Shown here one piece after another: positions 32,445 to 40,034 of a stretch of DNA of 45,479 nt. The stretch's first letter is position 1; the number at the start of each line of letters is the position of its first letter. The DNA comes from a virus: positions 1-45,479 of IMG/VR virus record IMGVR_UViG_3300030098_007001. One strand, written 5' to 3'. The position numbers and the translations under genes are program-made. The notes beneath the pieces were generated by a model. It was given only the letters and a program-made list of their open reading frames with translations, ran no database searches and was not told where the DNA came from.

Positions 32445-34187
32445 ATGGTTAAAGCTATAACAATATTTTTGTGTTTATTTTGTTCAAATATATTAGCTGA
32501 TCAATCTATTAACTATAGTAGAGAAATAGATAAAATAATTGCTAATGATTTAAGGAATAAAAAAATTGAATTGCCTGTTGTTGTTAATCCATACGTATTT
32601 GTTAGAAGAGCATATATCGATATAGCAGGTAGAATACCAACATATGAAGAGTGGAAAGCATTTTTAAAAAGACCTGATCGTAAAAAACTAATTGAGGATC
32701 TACAAAATTCAAAAGGTTATACAGAAAATATGTTTAACTTTTATGCTGATCTTTTAAGAATTAAAAGAAGGCTATCTAATAATATAGATGGTGATACGTA
32801 TATATCATGGGTAAAAGATGAAATAGCTAACAATACCCCATATGATAAATTTATTACCAAGCTACTAACAGCAAAAGGTAATATATGGAGTAATCCTGAA
32901 GTAGGTTACTTTCTTAGAGATGATGGCATGCTGCTAGATAATGTAAGTAATACTTTTCAAGCTTTTGCTGGTATGAATATAAATTGTGCTCAGTGTCATG
33001 ATCATCCGTTTGATGATTGGACGCAAATGGATTATTATAATATGACAGCATTTTTTACACAACTTAATACAAGAGGGGATAAAGAAAGTAAAAAACAATT
33101 TCAAAGGTTAAGAAAAGAAGCTGAAGTATTAGATAAATCAGGTAAACAAAAAGGAGCTATAAATAGAGTTGGTCAATTTTATAGACATGGTTATCAACCT
33201 ACTATAGTTGAAGATAAAAATAAAGAACTCAAACTTCCACATGATTATAAGTATAGAGATGCAGATCCAGGAGAAGTAGTTAAAGCAGAAACAGCTCTAG
33301 GAGATAGAGTAAAAGAAAAACGTAAAAGAGAAGGTCTTAGAGAAAGCTTTGCTGTATGGTTAACTAGTGAGAATCATCCTACATTCGCTGCTAATATAGT
33401 AAATCGTTTATGGAATAGAGCATTTGGATTTCCTCTTATAGATAATTTAAATGAGGTTGCTTTATTTGATGAATTAAAAGAAAGTCGTAATACAAGATTG
33501 ACAGAATATTTAATTCGTACTATAAAAGAAGTAAATTACGATATAAAGAAATTTAATTCAATACTTTATAATACTAAATTTTATCAAGCTAAAATAGATA
33601 CCGAAAATAAATTTCAAGGCCCGGTATTGAGAAGAATGACTAGTGCTCAATTATGGGATTCAATAGTTACTCTATATCAAGGTGATCCAGATAAATGGCA
33701 ACCAAAAGATAAAAAACAAGATTATATTAATTTATTCTCTAACTTAGAATCAATTACTGCTGAAGAAGCTCTTAAAAAATGGGATGAATATGGTAAGATA
33801 AAAGGAAGTTATTATAATGGTGCTCCAAAAATAAAAGGTCAATTAGTAGTTAGATCTTCTCAAATATTTGAAGGTAAACATTCTAACTTTATGAGAGAGT
33901 TTGGAAGATCAGATAGAGAGCTTATTGAGACAGGAAATGAACAGCCTAATATTACGCAAATTTTAAACTTAATGAATGGCGAAATAACAAAAGCTTTACA
34001 GGATACTAATAGTTATATTGCTAATCAAGCTAAAGACGTAGAGCGAGATATAGGAATGAATATTATTTTTGTATCTTATATTGGTAGAGCTCCTAATGAT
34101 AGAGAAAGAGAATTATTTAAAGATGCCACTTTTGCAGATATAGTATGGATATTAATTAACTCGCATGAATTTAAACTTATAAACTAA
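32445..34187 (+). CDS. Secreted DUF1549/DUF1553 protein with CxxCH motif
   Basis: 580 aa with a signal peptide (VKAITIFLCLFCSNILA). DUF1549 (~25-230) carries VRRAYIDIAGRIPTYEEW and the hallmark CAQCHDHPFDDW (Cys181, Cys184, His185), a c-type-heme-like CxxCH. DUF1553 (~285-575) has FAANIVNRLWNRAFGFPL, LRRMTSAQLWDSI and an SYIGRAPNDRERELF-like end. Such proteins are expanded in Planctomycetota and Verrucomicrobiota, usually next to DUF1501, as here. Function unknown; periplasmic. Shorter than most, with no extra N-terminal cytochrome domain. Strong indicator of PVC-group origin. Confidence 0.92.
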   Translation: MVKAITIFLCLFCSNILADQSINYSREIDKIIANDLRNKKIELPVVVNPYVFVRRAYIDIAGRIPTYEEWKAFLKRPDRKKLIEDLQNSKGYTENMFNFYADLLRIKRRLSNNIDGDTYISWVKDEIANNTPYDKFITKLLTAKGNIWSNPEVGYFLRDDGMLLDNVSNTFQAFAGMNINCAQCHDHPFDDWTQMDYYNMTAFFTQLNTRGDKESKKQFQRLRKEAEVLDKSGKQKGAINRVGQFYRHGYQPTIVEDKNKELKLPHDYKYRDADPGEVVKAETALGDRVKEKRKREGLRESFAVWLTSENHPTFAANIVNRLWNRAFGFPLIDNLNEVALFDELKESRNTRLTEYLIRTIKEVNYDIKKFNSILYNTKFYQAKIDTENKFQGPVLRRMTSAQLWDSIVTLYQGDPDKWQPKDKKQDYINLFSNLESITAEEALKKWDEYGKIKGSYYNGAPKIKGQLVVRSSQIFEGKHSNFMREFGRSDRELIETGNEQPNITQILNLMNGEITKALQDTNSYIANQAKDVERDIGMNIIFVSYIGRAPNDRERELFKDATFADIVWILINSHEFKLIN

Positions 34188-35389
34188 TGAAAAGAAGAAC
34201 ATTTATACACACCCTCGCAGCATCTACATACGGCTTAAAAGCAATAGATGCAAAAGAAGTTCCTATAGCTTCAAAAGCTAAAAATGTAATTTATATTTGT
34301 TTAGATGGGGGCATGAGCCATATCGATACTTTCGACCCTAAAGATGATAAAGATGTAATGGGTAATACTACAAAAATTAGTACCAATGTTAGTGGTATTG
34401 AATTAGGTAATCGATTACCAAAATTAGCTAATATAGTAGATAAGATGTCAATTATACGCTCTACTACCTCTAAGACAGGGGCTCACGAGCAAGCTCAATA
34501 TTTAAATAGAACTTCTTATAGACAAATAGGTTCTATAGTACATCCAAGCTTAGGGTCGTGGGTAGCACATATTCAAGATAGAGAAAGAGATATACCTGAT
34601 TATGTTTTGATATCAGGTTCATCAGCTCACCCTAACTCGGGCTTTTTGCCAAAAGTAAAGTCTCCTCTACCTATAGTGGATCCTCAGGGGGGTTTAAAAA
34701 ATAGTAAAGTAGATAGTAAACTTGAAGAGCGTATGCGTATACTACGAGAGCTTAATAGCAGCTTAAAGGCTCCGCTTGCTTCAGAGTATAATCAGTTCTA
34801 TGATAATACTGTTAGATTTTTAAAGTCTAAAGATTTAGAGCTATTTGATTTAACTAAAGAAAGTTCAGACATTCGTGCGAAATATGGGGATACTAGATTA
34901 GGTCAAGGTTGCTTACTAGCTAAGAGACTTATTAAAGGTGATATAAAATTTATAGAGATTAATAATGGAGGATGGGATACGCATGTTGATAACTTTACTA
35001 AGTTAGATAATAAGCTTAAAGAAGTAGATGATGCACTAAGCGCATTAGTTTTAGATTTAGATAGTGAAGGTTTATTAGATTCAACTCTTATTGCTTTAGT
35101 AACTGAATTTGGAAGAACTCCAAATATTAACGTTAATGAAGGTAGAGATCACCATCCTCAATGTTACTCTACTGTTCTTATAGGTGCTGGGGTGAAGGGT
35201 GGTTATATAGCTGGAGAAACTAATAAAACTGCTTCTAAAGTAACCAAAGATCCTTATACTATATCTGATATAAATGCTACTATAGCTCATTTACTAGGTA
35301 TACAAACTGAAGAAGATAGATTATCACCTAGTGGTCGTCCATTTAAAGTTGCTAATAAGGGGGATGTTATAAAAGATATATTAGGATAA
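34187..35389 (+). CDS. DUF1501 protein (alkaline-phosphatase superfamily fold)
   Basis: 400 aa with an N-terminal RRTFIHTLAAS Tat-like signal. Core motifs: VIYICLDGGMSHIDTFDPK with a putative metal-binding Asp, IRSTTSKTGAHEQAQYL, EINNGGWDTHVDNF and LVTEFGRTPNINVNEGRDHHP. DUF1501 belongs to the sulfatase/phosphatase-like superfamily; substrate unknown. Its ATG overlaps the stop codon of the DUF1549 gene (TAATG), so both are made together. Confidence 0.92.
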   Translation: MKRRTFIHTLAASTYGLKAIDAKEVPIASKAKNVIYICLDGGMSHIDTFDPKDDKDVMGNTTKISTNVSGIELGNRLPKLANIVDKMSIIRSTTSKTGAHEQAQYLNRTSYRQIGSIVHPSLGSWVAHIQDRERDIPDYVLISGSSAHPNSGFLPKVKSPLPIVDPQGGLKNSKVDSKLEERMRILRELNSSLKAPLASEYNQFYDNTVRFLKSKDLELFDLTKESSDIRAKYGDTRLGQGCLLAKRLIKGDIKFIEINNGGWDTHVDNFTKLDNKLKEVDDALSALVLDLDSEGLLDSTLIALVTEFGRTPNINVNEGRDHHPQCYSTVLIGAGVKGGYIAGETNKTASKVTKDPYTISDINATIAHLLGIQTEEDRLSPSGRPFKVANKGDVIKDILG

Positions 35390-35390
35390 T

Positions 35391-35633
35391 ATGAGGAAAG
35401 GTACAACGCTAATTGAAAATATAACTGTAATTTTATGTATTGCTGTTTTAATTTCAATTTTAGTACCTGCAGCAGGAAAAGTCTATTATATTTTTCAGCG
35501 TATGATGATTGATGATAAACTATATACAGATAAAGAAGATCCTAATAATTATATTAAAAGAGAAAGTGATGGTCTTTTTTATCACTTAAACTATCATAAT
35601 AAAAAAAGCGGCTTTCGCGGAGAAGGCTTCTAG
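35391..35633 (+). CDS. Prepilin-like (type IV pilin/pseudopilin) small protein
   Basis: 80 aa. RKG/TTLIENITVILCIAVLIS has the prepilin peptidase pattern: Gly at -1, Glu at +5 and a hydrophobic helix. The remainder is short and charged, without the usual C-terminal pilin Cys pair. It follows DUF1501 by one base. The last ~12 codons lie in a 39-bp tandem repeat related to the downstream terminator, so the C-terminus may be eroded or newly formed. Confidence 0.8.
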   Translation: MRKGTTLIENITVILCIAVLISILVPAAGKVYYIFQRMMIDDKLYTDKEDPNNYIKRESDGLFYHLNYHNKKSGFRGEGF

Positions 35634-35675
35634 TTCAATAAAAAAAGCGGCCCGCGAACGGACCGCTTCTAGTTC
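35598..35675. repeat. Tandem 39-bp imperfect direct repeat
   Basis: Copy 1 (35598-35636) and copy 2 (35637-35675) are adjacent and share both ends (AATAAAAAAAGCGGC at the start and CTTCTAGTTC at the end), differing in the middle. Copy 2 is a strong hairpin; copy 1 contains the end and stop codon of the pseudopilin gene. Confidence 0.85.
35640..35668 (-). terminator. Rho-independent terminator for the outer-membrane-like gene
   Basis: On the minus strand, a 10-bp stem (AAGCGGTCCG pairing with CGGGCCGCTT, one G-T pair) with a TTCG loop is followed by seven T. It sits 22 bases after the minus-strand gene ending at 35690. On plus the same hairpin lies after the pseudopilin gene but has a weaker T tract. 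Confidence 0.85.
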
Positions 35676-35689
35676 TTTATTGAAGTTAT

Positions 35690-36163
35690 TTAAAACTTAA
35701 ACGATACACCAACACGAAGCTCGGTATCATTATCGGACGCTTCAAAATCATAACCGAAGGTATATGTAGCAAAAACTGCTTTTCCTTCAGCGAAAGGATA
35801 AGAAACACCAGCACCGATACGAACGTCAAATCCGACATCATCTGTATCAATCCAGTTAAGTCCAACACCGCCTACAGCAGAAACAGTAGCTCCATAAACC
35901 TCACCAATATCGTAACCGACATTAAGGTCAAGAACAACATCATCACCGTTCCAACCAAGGACAGGCTTTAGATCGACTTCCACTCCAGCAAGAGCGATTG
36001 GAGCAGTTGCTCCAAGCGAGAACGTAAGATCGCCATCCTTTTTAGTGGCTCCAACGTTCCAGTCAGTTAGTTCAACACCTGCGACAGTTGCCGCTGTAGC
36101 AGGTCCAGCAAATGCCACAAAAGCGAAAGCCATTGCAGCAAGTAATGTAGTTACTTTTTTCAT
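35690..36163 (-). CDS. Secreted outer-membrane beta-barrel-like protein
   Basis: 157 aa from ATG 36163, chosen by promoter spacing and because the signal peptide starts there (KKVTTLLAAMAFAFVAFAGP, then ATAA). The mature part alternates polar and hydrophobic residues (GDLTFSLGATAPIALAGVEV, GVGLNWIDTDDVGFDVRIGA) and ends in Phe (RVGVSFKF), typical of small outer-membrane barrels. About eight strands are plausible. Possibly alters the host surface or blocks superinfection. GC is higher than in most neighbours, a possible sign of recent acquisition. Confidence 0.75.
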   Translation of the reverse strand: MKKVTTLLAAMAFAFVAFAGPATAATVAGVELTDWNVGATKKDGDLTFSLGATAPIALAGVEVDLKPVLGWNGDDVVLDLNVGYDIGEVYGATVSAVGGVGLNWIDTDDVGFDVRIGAGVSYPFAEGKAVFATYTFGYDFEASDNDTELRVGVSFKF

Positions 36164-36168
36164 ATACA

Positions 36169-36175
36169 TATTTAT
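36169..36175 (-). promoter_or_regulatory. Late-type promoter box ATAAATA
   Basis: Minus-strand ATAAATA, TGTAT, then ATG at 36163. The same box and spacer precede the gene at 43867. Confidence 0.7.
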
Positions 36176-36209
36176 TATAATAACAAAAAATTTATAGTCA
36201 ACTAATTTA

Positions 36210-36551
36210 TTACTTATTCGGAATAACATAGCTGTCATCTGCAACAGGAAAGCTTGGAGGATTAGTTATAACTGATTCAACTTGAGAATTAAACACATTA
36301 TCCCAACCACCTGATATAGTGCTTAAAAGAGTAATAAGCTGGGCTCTTGTCCAAGAGCTTTCCTTTTTAGGTACAAATGCACCAAATTCAGAATCAACTG
36401 CAGTAGATACAATATTAGAACTGAAAACAGATTCATAGAAATCAGCTTGTCCGGAAACAGAATTAGTATAGGTCATACCTAATTCCCATTCAACCACTTT
36501 ACCACCACTTAAATACGGTACTGCAACATTAAAAGTTTTTGTAATAGCCAT
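36210..36551 (-). CDS. Hypothetical phage protein, 113 aa
   Basis: Starts MAITKTFNVAVPYLSGGKVV; a beta-rich first half followed by helical segments (SWTRAQLITLLSTISGGWDN). Single gene with its own promoter. Similar short proteins accompany structural genes in marine myoviruses, but I assign no role. Confidence 0.65.
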   Translation of the reverse strand: MAITKTFNVAVPYLSGGKVVEWELGMTYTNSVSGQADFYESVFSSNIVSTAVDSEFGAFVPKKESSWTRAQLITLLSTISGGWDNVFNSQVESVITNPPSFPVADDSYVIPNK

Positions 36552-36556
36552 AAACT

Positions 36557-36563
36557 TATTTAT
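36557..36563 (-). promoter_or_regulatory. Late-type promoter box ATAAATA
   Basis: Minus-strand ATAAATA, AGTTT, then ATG at 36551; it overlaps the stop codon of the lysozyme-like gene. Confidence 0.65.
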
Positions 36564-37369
36564 TATTTACTAGCAAGTATACCAGCATTACGCTCCATTC
36601 TCTTTACTACACCATCTCTCCCTTTTGCTTTTCTTCTTTTATATTCTTTATGATCAAGATATTCATTAGCTGCAGCTTTGTTTTTACCTTTTTTAAGTAA
36701 ATCTACCCATTGCATTTTAGGGAGTAAATCACCTCGATAACTAATATCAACCAATACTGCTGCTTGCTCGTTACTTAAATTATCAATTTCAAATATATCT
36801 TTAACTCTATCTAAATGAAAAGAGAGTTGCTTATCAAATAGCTTTTCTGCAAATTGTGGAGATATAGAACTACCATACTTTTTTACCCACTTATTTTTAG
36901 CTGCTCTTGTACCATCACCAATTTTATGACCAATACCTATAGTATAAATACCCACATCATCTGTATAAGGTCTTAAAAATTTTCTATTTCTAGGGTCTCC
37001 TATATCTGTACCATAAATTTCAGACGGCTTGATTAAATTACTAGCTAAATTTTTTATCTTACTTTCTGATCTTTCCGGAGGCGCCTCTTGAATTTTACGG
37101 TTAGGTTTAACCTTAACAGGTTCAGGCGGTGTATCTTCTATCTGTTTAAGTTCAGCTTCATACTGTTTAAACACCCTATCTACTGCTCTTTTAAAACTCG
37201 GAGCTTCAATATGTTCATCAGCTACTTTTAACGCGGTTATTTTTTGCTCAATTGGAGCTGGATCGTTATTAAGAATATTTTCGATCTTTTGAGCCGAATA
37301 AGGAGCAGTACCTACTGCAATAAGTCCAAGAAGAATCTCTTTCATACCTTCATCAAATTGTTGAGTCAC
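36563..37369 (-). CDS. T4-type lysozyme-like (GH24) protein
   Basis: 268 aa from a GTG at 37369, set by promoter spacing; the longer reading frame would run into the tmRNA. An N-terminal hydrophobic stretch (ILLGLIAVGTAPYSAQ) could be a signal-arrest anchor. The domain has EIYGTD, LRPYTDDVGIYTIGIGHKIG (Asp/Thr as in T4 lysozyme) and DISYRGDL. It would hydrolyse the MurNAc-GlcNAc bond. A second cell-wall enzyme besides the amidase; it may be virion-associated. Confidence 0.72.
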   Translation of the reverse strand: MTQQFDEGMKEILLGLIAVGTAPYSAQKIENILNNDPAPIEQKITALKVADEHIEAPSFKRAVDRVFKQYEAELKQIEDTPPEPVKVKPNRKIQEAPPERSESKIKNLASNLIKPSEIYGTDIGDPRNRKFLRPYTDDVGIYTIGIGHKIGDGTRAAKNKWVKKYGSSISPQFAEKLFDKQLSFHLDRVKDIFEIDNLSNEQAAVLVDISYRGDLLPKMQWVDLLKKGKNKAAANEYLDHKEYKRRKAKGRDGVVKRMERNAGILASK

Positions 37370-37374
37370 GTATA

Positions 37375-37381
37375 TATTTAT
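37375..37381 (-). promoter_or_regulatory. Late-type promoter box ATAAATA, GTG start
   Basis: Minus-strand ATAAATA, TATAC, then GTG at 37369. Lies just past the tmRNA 3' end. Confidence 0.7.
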
Positions 37382-37398
37382 TATAAAGAGGTTCCTAT

Positions 37399-37809
37399 TG
37401 GTGGAGGTGAGGGGGATCGAACCCCTGTCCATTAAGTTATCATAATAACTTTCTACATACTTAGATATATTCTATTTTAAGGATATACGGTTATATCAAC
37501 CATCCTACATTTCTTTAAATTAGTAATGCTCTAATCTAGCTGTTTATTACGCTAATCGCTATATTAACAACTCATTTCGTTACCCAAACACTTTAATGAG
37601 AATCCATGCTTGTTTGTTATGCGGCGAGAAGCGCATCTTCTTGAACCAAGAACGCGTCTGGGTTGTTGAAGATGGCTTCTGCTTCCGCAAGAAGGTCTGC
37701 TTCTTCTTGTTCTGCAGTTAGGTTTTTAATCGGCTTTTAACGTGGCCAACCGATCAACCACGATATGCGAGCTATAAATCCTACATAATGTCGAATCCAT
37801 GGCACCCCC
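37399..37809 (-). ncRNA. ssrA: Transfer-messenger RNA (one-piece tmRNA)
   Basis: 411 nt. The 5' end GGGGGTG is followed by CCATGGATTCGAC, as in bacterial tmRNA. The 3' end has a T-arm with GGGGTTCGATCCCC, then CACCTCC pairing with the 5' end (one G-U) and an encoded A-CCA. The PK1 region reads CGGTTGGCC ... AAAGCCG like E. coli. The reading frame 37715-37617 encodes a tag of ~32 residues beginning AEQEEAD and ending QEDALLAA before TAA. It rescues stalled ribosomes together with host SmpB. One-piece form argues against an alphaproteobacterial source. The resume codon could be the ACT just before. Confidence 0.95.
37617..37715 (-). other. tmRNA proteolysis-tag reading frame, ~32 codons
   Basis: Codons run from GCA (37715) to TAA (37617). 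The tag ends ALLAA, close to the ALAA degron recognised by ClpXP. It is about three times the usual ~10-residue length, with internal hydrophobic residues (AEAIFNNPDAFLVQ). The exact resume codon is inferred from distance to PK1. Confidence 0.75.
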
Positions 37810-37816
37810 AAAAATT

Positions 37817-38200
37817 TTATTTCTTTTTGCTATCTTTTTTACCTTTCTTTCTTTCAAGCTTGGCGCGCTGCCCTTCAGGCTTTCTACCAGCTCTACGCTT
37901 TCTAACAGCCTCAGCTGCTGCTTTCTTTTCTTCTTCACAAAGCTTACCGTCTTTATTCTTATCAAATCTTTTAAGAAGCATTTTCTTTCTTGTTTCAGCT
38001 GCTACTTTTCGTTCTTCTTCGCAAAGCTTACCGTCTTTATTCTTATCAAATTTTTTGAGCCACTCTTTGCTAAAGGGTGCAGAAATACCAGGTTCACCTC
38101 TACTTTTTCTTTTTTCTTCTTTTTCTGGTGTTCCACTAGCCGTAGCGAGTCCTGCTGTAATTGCAATTAGAGCAATAAATTTACTTTTCATATAATACAT
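37817..38200 (-). CDS. Secreted EF-hand protein
   Basis: 127 aa with a signal peptide (KSKFIALIAITAGLATASG). Two perfect 12-residue EF-hand loops, both DKNKDGKLCEEE, lie in near-identical helices about 30 residues apart; the tail is Lys/Arg-rich. It should bind calcium in the periplasm or outside. A Cys inside each loop is unusual. EF-hand proteins of this plain form are common in Planctomycetota and Verrucomicrobiota. A TAAATA box lies nine bases before the ATG. It ends eight bases from the tmRNA. Confidence 0.85.
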   Translation of the reverse strand: MYYMKSKFIALIAITAGLATASGTPEKEEKRKSRGEPGISAPFSKEWLKKFDKNKDGKLCEEERKVAAETRKKMLLKRFDKNKDGKLCEEEKKAAAEAVRKRRAGRKPEGQRAKLERKKGKKDSKKK

Positions 38201-38223
38201 TATAACTACTATTTATAAATAAT

Positions 38224-38751
38224 CTACTTAAAAACTGGATCTAATAAGAGATCAACAAATCTCTTAATAGTCCGATATATTTTTGACTTAGTAGTAAACC
38301 CCCATCTTTTAGGAGCAGTAACTCTAATAAAAGATCTAAAATCTGTACCCATTTCTGATTGACGAGCATGCCAGTCACAAACCATCTCAGCAATCTGTTC
38401 ATCATTCATTGCTGTAATACCGTCCACATGATATTCAGGGTGGTGATCATTTGTTTGTTGATGTTGATGTATAGCTAGCTTTAGCGCACTTTCATCTTCA
38501 TCTCTATGCAGTGTATCCCACTCTATGCCTTGAAATTTAGATAAATCATGTCTACTGCATCGCTGAAGAAGGCGTCTAGCTAACTCTAAATCGTTTTTAG
38601 TTTCAGCATTATCTATAAGACGTGTAGATAATTTTACTGCAGCTGCTCTTACTGCTTGAGTATGCTCCCAAACAGAAAGTAATTTTCTTCTATATTCTTC
38701 TCTAACTTCCAACGGAAGGATAGATGGACCATCATTTTCATCTTTGTCCAT
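38224..38751 (-). CDS. DUF5662-like protein, 175 aa
   Basis: Contains a His/Asp-rich core (HDLSKFQGIEW, HQQTNDHHPEYH, MVCDWHARQSEMGT) that looks like a metal site of HD or DUF5662 type found in several phages. The N-terminus is acidic, then helical. It is downstream of the 114-aa gene with an 8-base gap. Catalytic activity, if any, is unknown. Confidence 0.7.
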   Translation of the reverse strand: MDKDENDGPSILPLEVREEYRRKLLSVWEHTQAVRAAAVKLSTRLIDNAETKNDLELARRLLQRCSRHDLSKFQGIEWDTLHRDEDESALKLAIHQHQQTNDHHPEYHVDGITAMNDEQIAEMVCDWHARQSEMGTDFRSFIRVTAPKRWGFTTKSKIYRTIKRFVDLLLDPVFK

Positions 38752-38759
38752 AACATAAC

Positions 38760-39104
38760 TTACCCATATTTAACTATGTCTCTTATGTCAGCGAGAGCTG
38801 CTGCAGCAGAAGCATCTGTTTCTGCTTCATCTATTAGCATCCGTATATACTTCATTGCTAATTTTGCAGTAGAATGCTCTTCAGCATCTTCTTCAACTTT
38901 AACAGGCTCCTCTTTATGTGGAGCACGAGGTCCTCGATAAAATTTTTCTCTCTGCGCTTCTTTATGCAAAAGACGCTTCCACCTTGGCATATCGTAATCA
39001 TGATCTTGATTATGTGCTTCTGTTAAAGGTTTTTCTTTACTAGCAGGATTATACATTTCAGTATAAATGTTTGCAAGGTTATTAACATACTGTGGATCAG
39101 TCAT
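38760..39104 (-). CDS. Hypothetical, possible head-internal protein, 114 aa
   Basis: Hydrophilic, helical; contains KPLTEAHNQDHDYDMPRWKR and an acidic region, then DASAAAALADIRDIVKYG. The LTE/A sequence resembles a T4 prohead-protease site. Late promoter with exact five-base spacing. No family recognised. Confidence 0.6.
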   Translation of the reverse strand: MTDPQYVNNLANIYTEMYNPASKEKPLTEAHNQDHDYDMPRWKRLLHKEAQREKFYRGPRAPHKEEPVKVEEDAEEHSTAKLAMKYIRMLIDEAETDASAAAALADIRDIVKYG

Positions 39105-39109
39105 ACTAT

Positions 39110-39116
39110 TATTTAT
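39110..39116 (-). promoter_or_regulatory. Late-type promoter box ATAAATA
   Basis: Minus-strand ATAAATA, ATAGT, then ATG at 39104. Confidence 0.7.
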
Positions 39117-39139
39117 TCATAATAGAATATTTTAGTAAT

Positions 39140-39478
39140 CTAACCCCATGGAGCAGTTGGTTTTATTTCAATCTCTTTTTCTACTATATTACCATCATCG
39201 TCTATTTCAGGTACTCCATCTTTTACCAACTCTACAGCTATTCGTATTCCAAAAATTGACATTAATGTAATAAAAGATATTACACATAGCAAAATAAATG
39301 CTGCAAAGCTTAAGGGTACAATAACGATACAAGGTATAAAAAATAAAATTGAAAAAATAGATCTAGTAATTAATTTTTCTTTATCTGAAGCAAGCATTGC
39401 TCCGAGTGTAGCAGCTAAAAGCAACGATGTAATAACCCAACAAACAACTCCAACAATAATACAAGTTTCAATTAACAT
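39140..39478 (-). CDS. Membrane protein, 112 aa
   Basis: Three hydrophobic segments (IIVGVVCWVITSLLLAATLG, ISILFFIPCIVIVPLSFAAF and the adjoining ILLCVISFITLMSIFGI), then an acidic tail. A TATAAT-type box lies seven bases before the ATG. No family recognised. Confidence 0.65.
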   Translation of the reverse strand: MLIETCIIVGVVCWVITSLLLAATLGAMLASDKEKLITRSIFSILFFIPCIVIVPLSFAAFILLCVISFITLMSIFGIRIAVELVKDGVPEIDDDGNIVEKEIEIKPTAPWG

Positions 39479-39509
39479 ACTCTTAATTATAGTATAGACA
39501 TAAGAAAAA

Positions 39510-40034
39510 TCAACATTGGTAAATTTGATTATGACGTCTATAGCATTGTTTTAATACTGTTTGCGCTACAGATTTTCCATGCCATTCACCAACTTCAACA
39601 AAACTATTATTTAAATCTTTATAATGCTTAAAAAAATAAGAAGCTATTTTTATAAACATAGGATCAATATCTTTCAATGATCTGTAGTTCCTTACATGAG
39701 AAGTAGGAGCGCCTAGTATTTTCCAATCCCTACCCCCACTATCAGTCATATCTAAAGCACCTATAATGTTACATTCAACTAAAGTTCCTCTATTAATAGG
39801 AGTTTCATTGTATATTAATATATCTAGAGGATCAGCATCTTCTGCTAAAGTAGAAGGAATAAAACCATAGGAACATGGATATACCATAGAACTCGGTAAA
39901 CATCGATCTAATTGGAACGTATCTATTTTTGGATTATATTCGTATTTAGCAGATGTTCCTTTAGGTATTTCTACTATAGCATTAACAATTTGAGGCGATT
40001 GTTTATGGGGTTCTATAAGTTCTAAGTTCCTCAC
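39510..40034 (-). CDS. ppa: Inorganic pyrophosphatase (family I)
   Basis: 174 aa from GTG 40034, set by promoter spacing. Family motifs: VEIPKGTSAKYEY, YPCSYGFIPSTLAEDADPLD with the D-x-D-P-x-D metal ligands (Asp66, 68, 71), and DMTDSGGRDWKIL. It hydrolyses pyrophosphate and could pull DNA synthesis forward beside RNR. Intact by eye and near the normal length. Confidence 0.93.
   Translation of the reverse strand: MRNLELIEPHKQSPQIVNAIVEIPKGTSAKYEYNPKIDTFQLDRCLPSSMVYPCSYGFIPSTLAEDADPLDILIYNETPINRGTLVECNIIGALDMTDSGGRDWKILGAPTSHVRNYRSLKDIDPMFIKIASYFFKHYKDLNNSFVEVGEWHGKSVAQTVLKQCYRRHNQIYQC

Noticed and set aside
36164-36244. N-terminal extension of the barrel-like protein from an upstream ATG
   Set aside because: The extension would span the promoter box and hide the signal peptide; the start after the box is better supported.
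37370-37432. N-terminal extension of the lysozyme-like protein
   Set aside because: It would run into the tmRNA 3' end; the GTG five bases after the promoter box fits the general rule.
37726-37965. 79-codon minus-strand ORF across the tmRNA 5' end
   Set aside because: Its second half is the tmRNA 5' domain and its first half is the EF-hand gene read in another frame.
37788-38195. Plus-strand ORFs rich in Phe/Ser opposite the EF-hand gene
   Set aside because: Shadow of a Lys/Glu-rich gene; hydrophobic runs are the expected antisense product.
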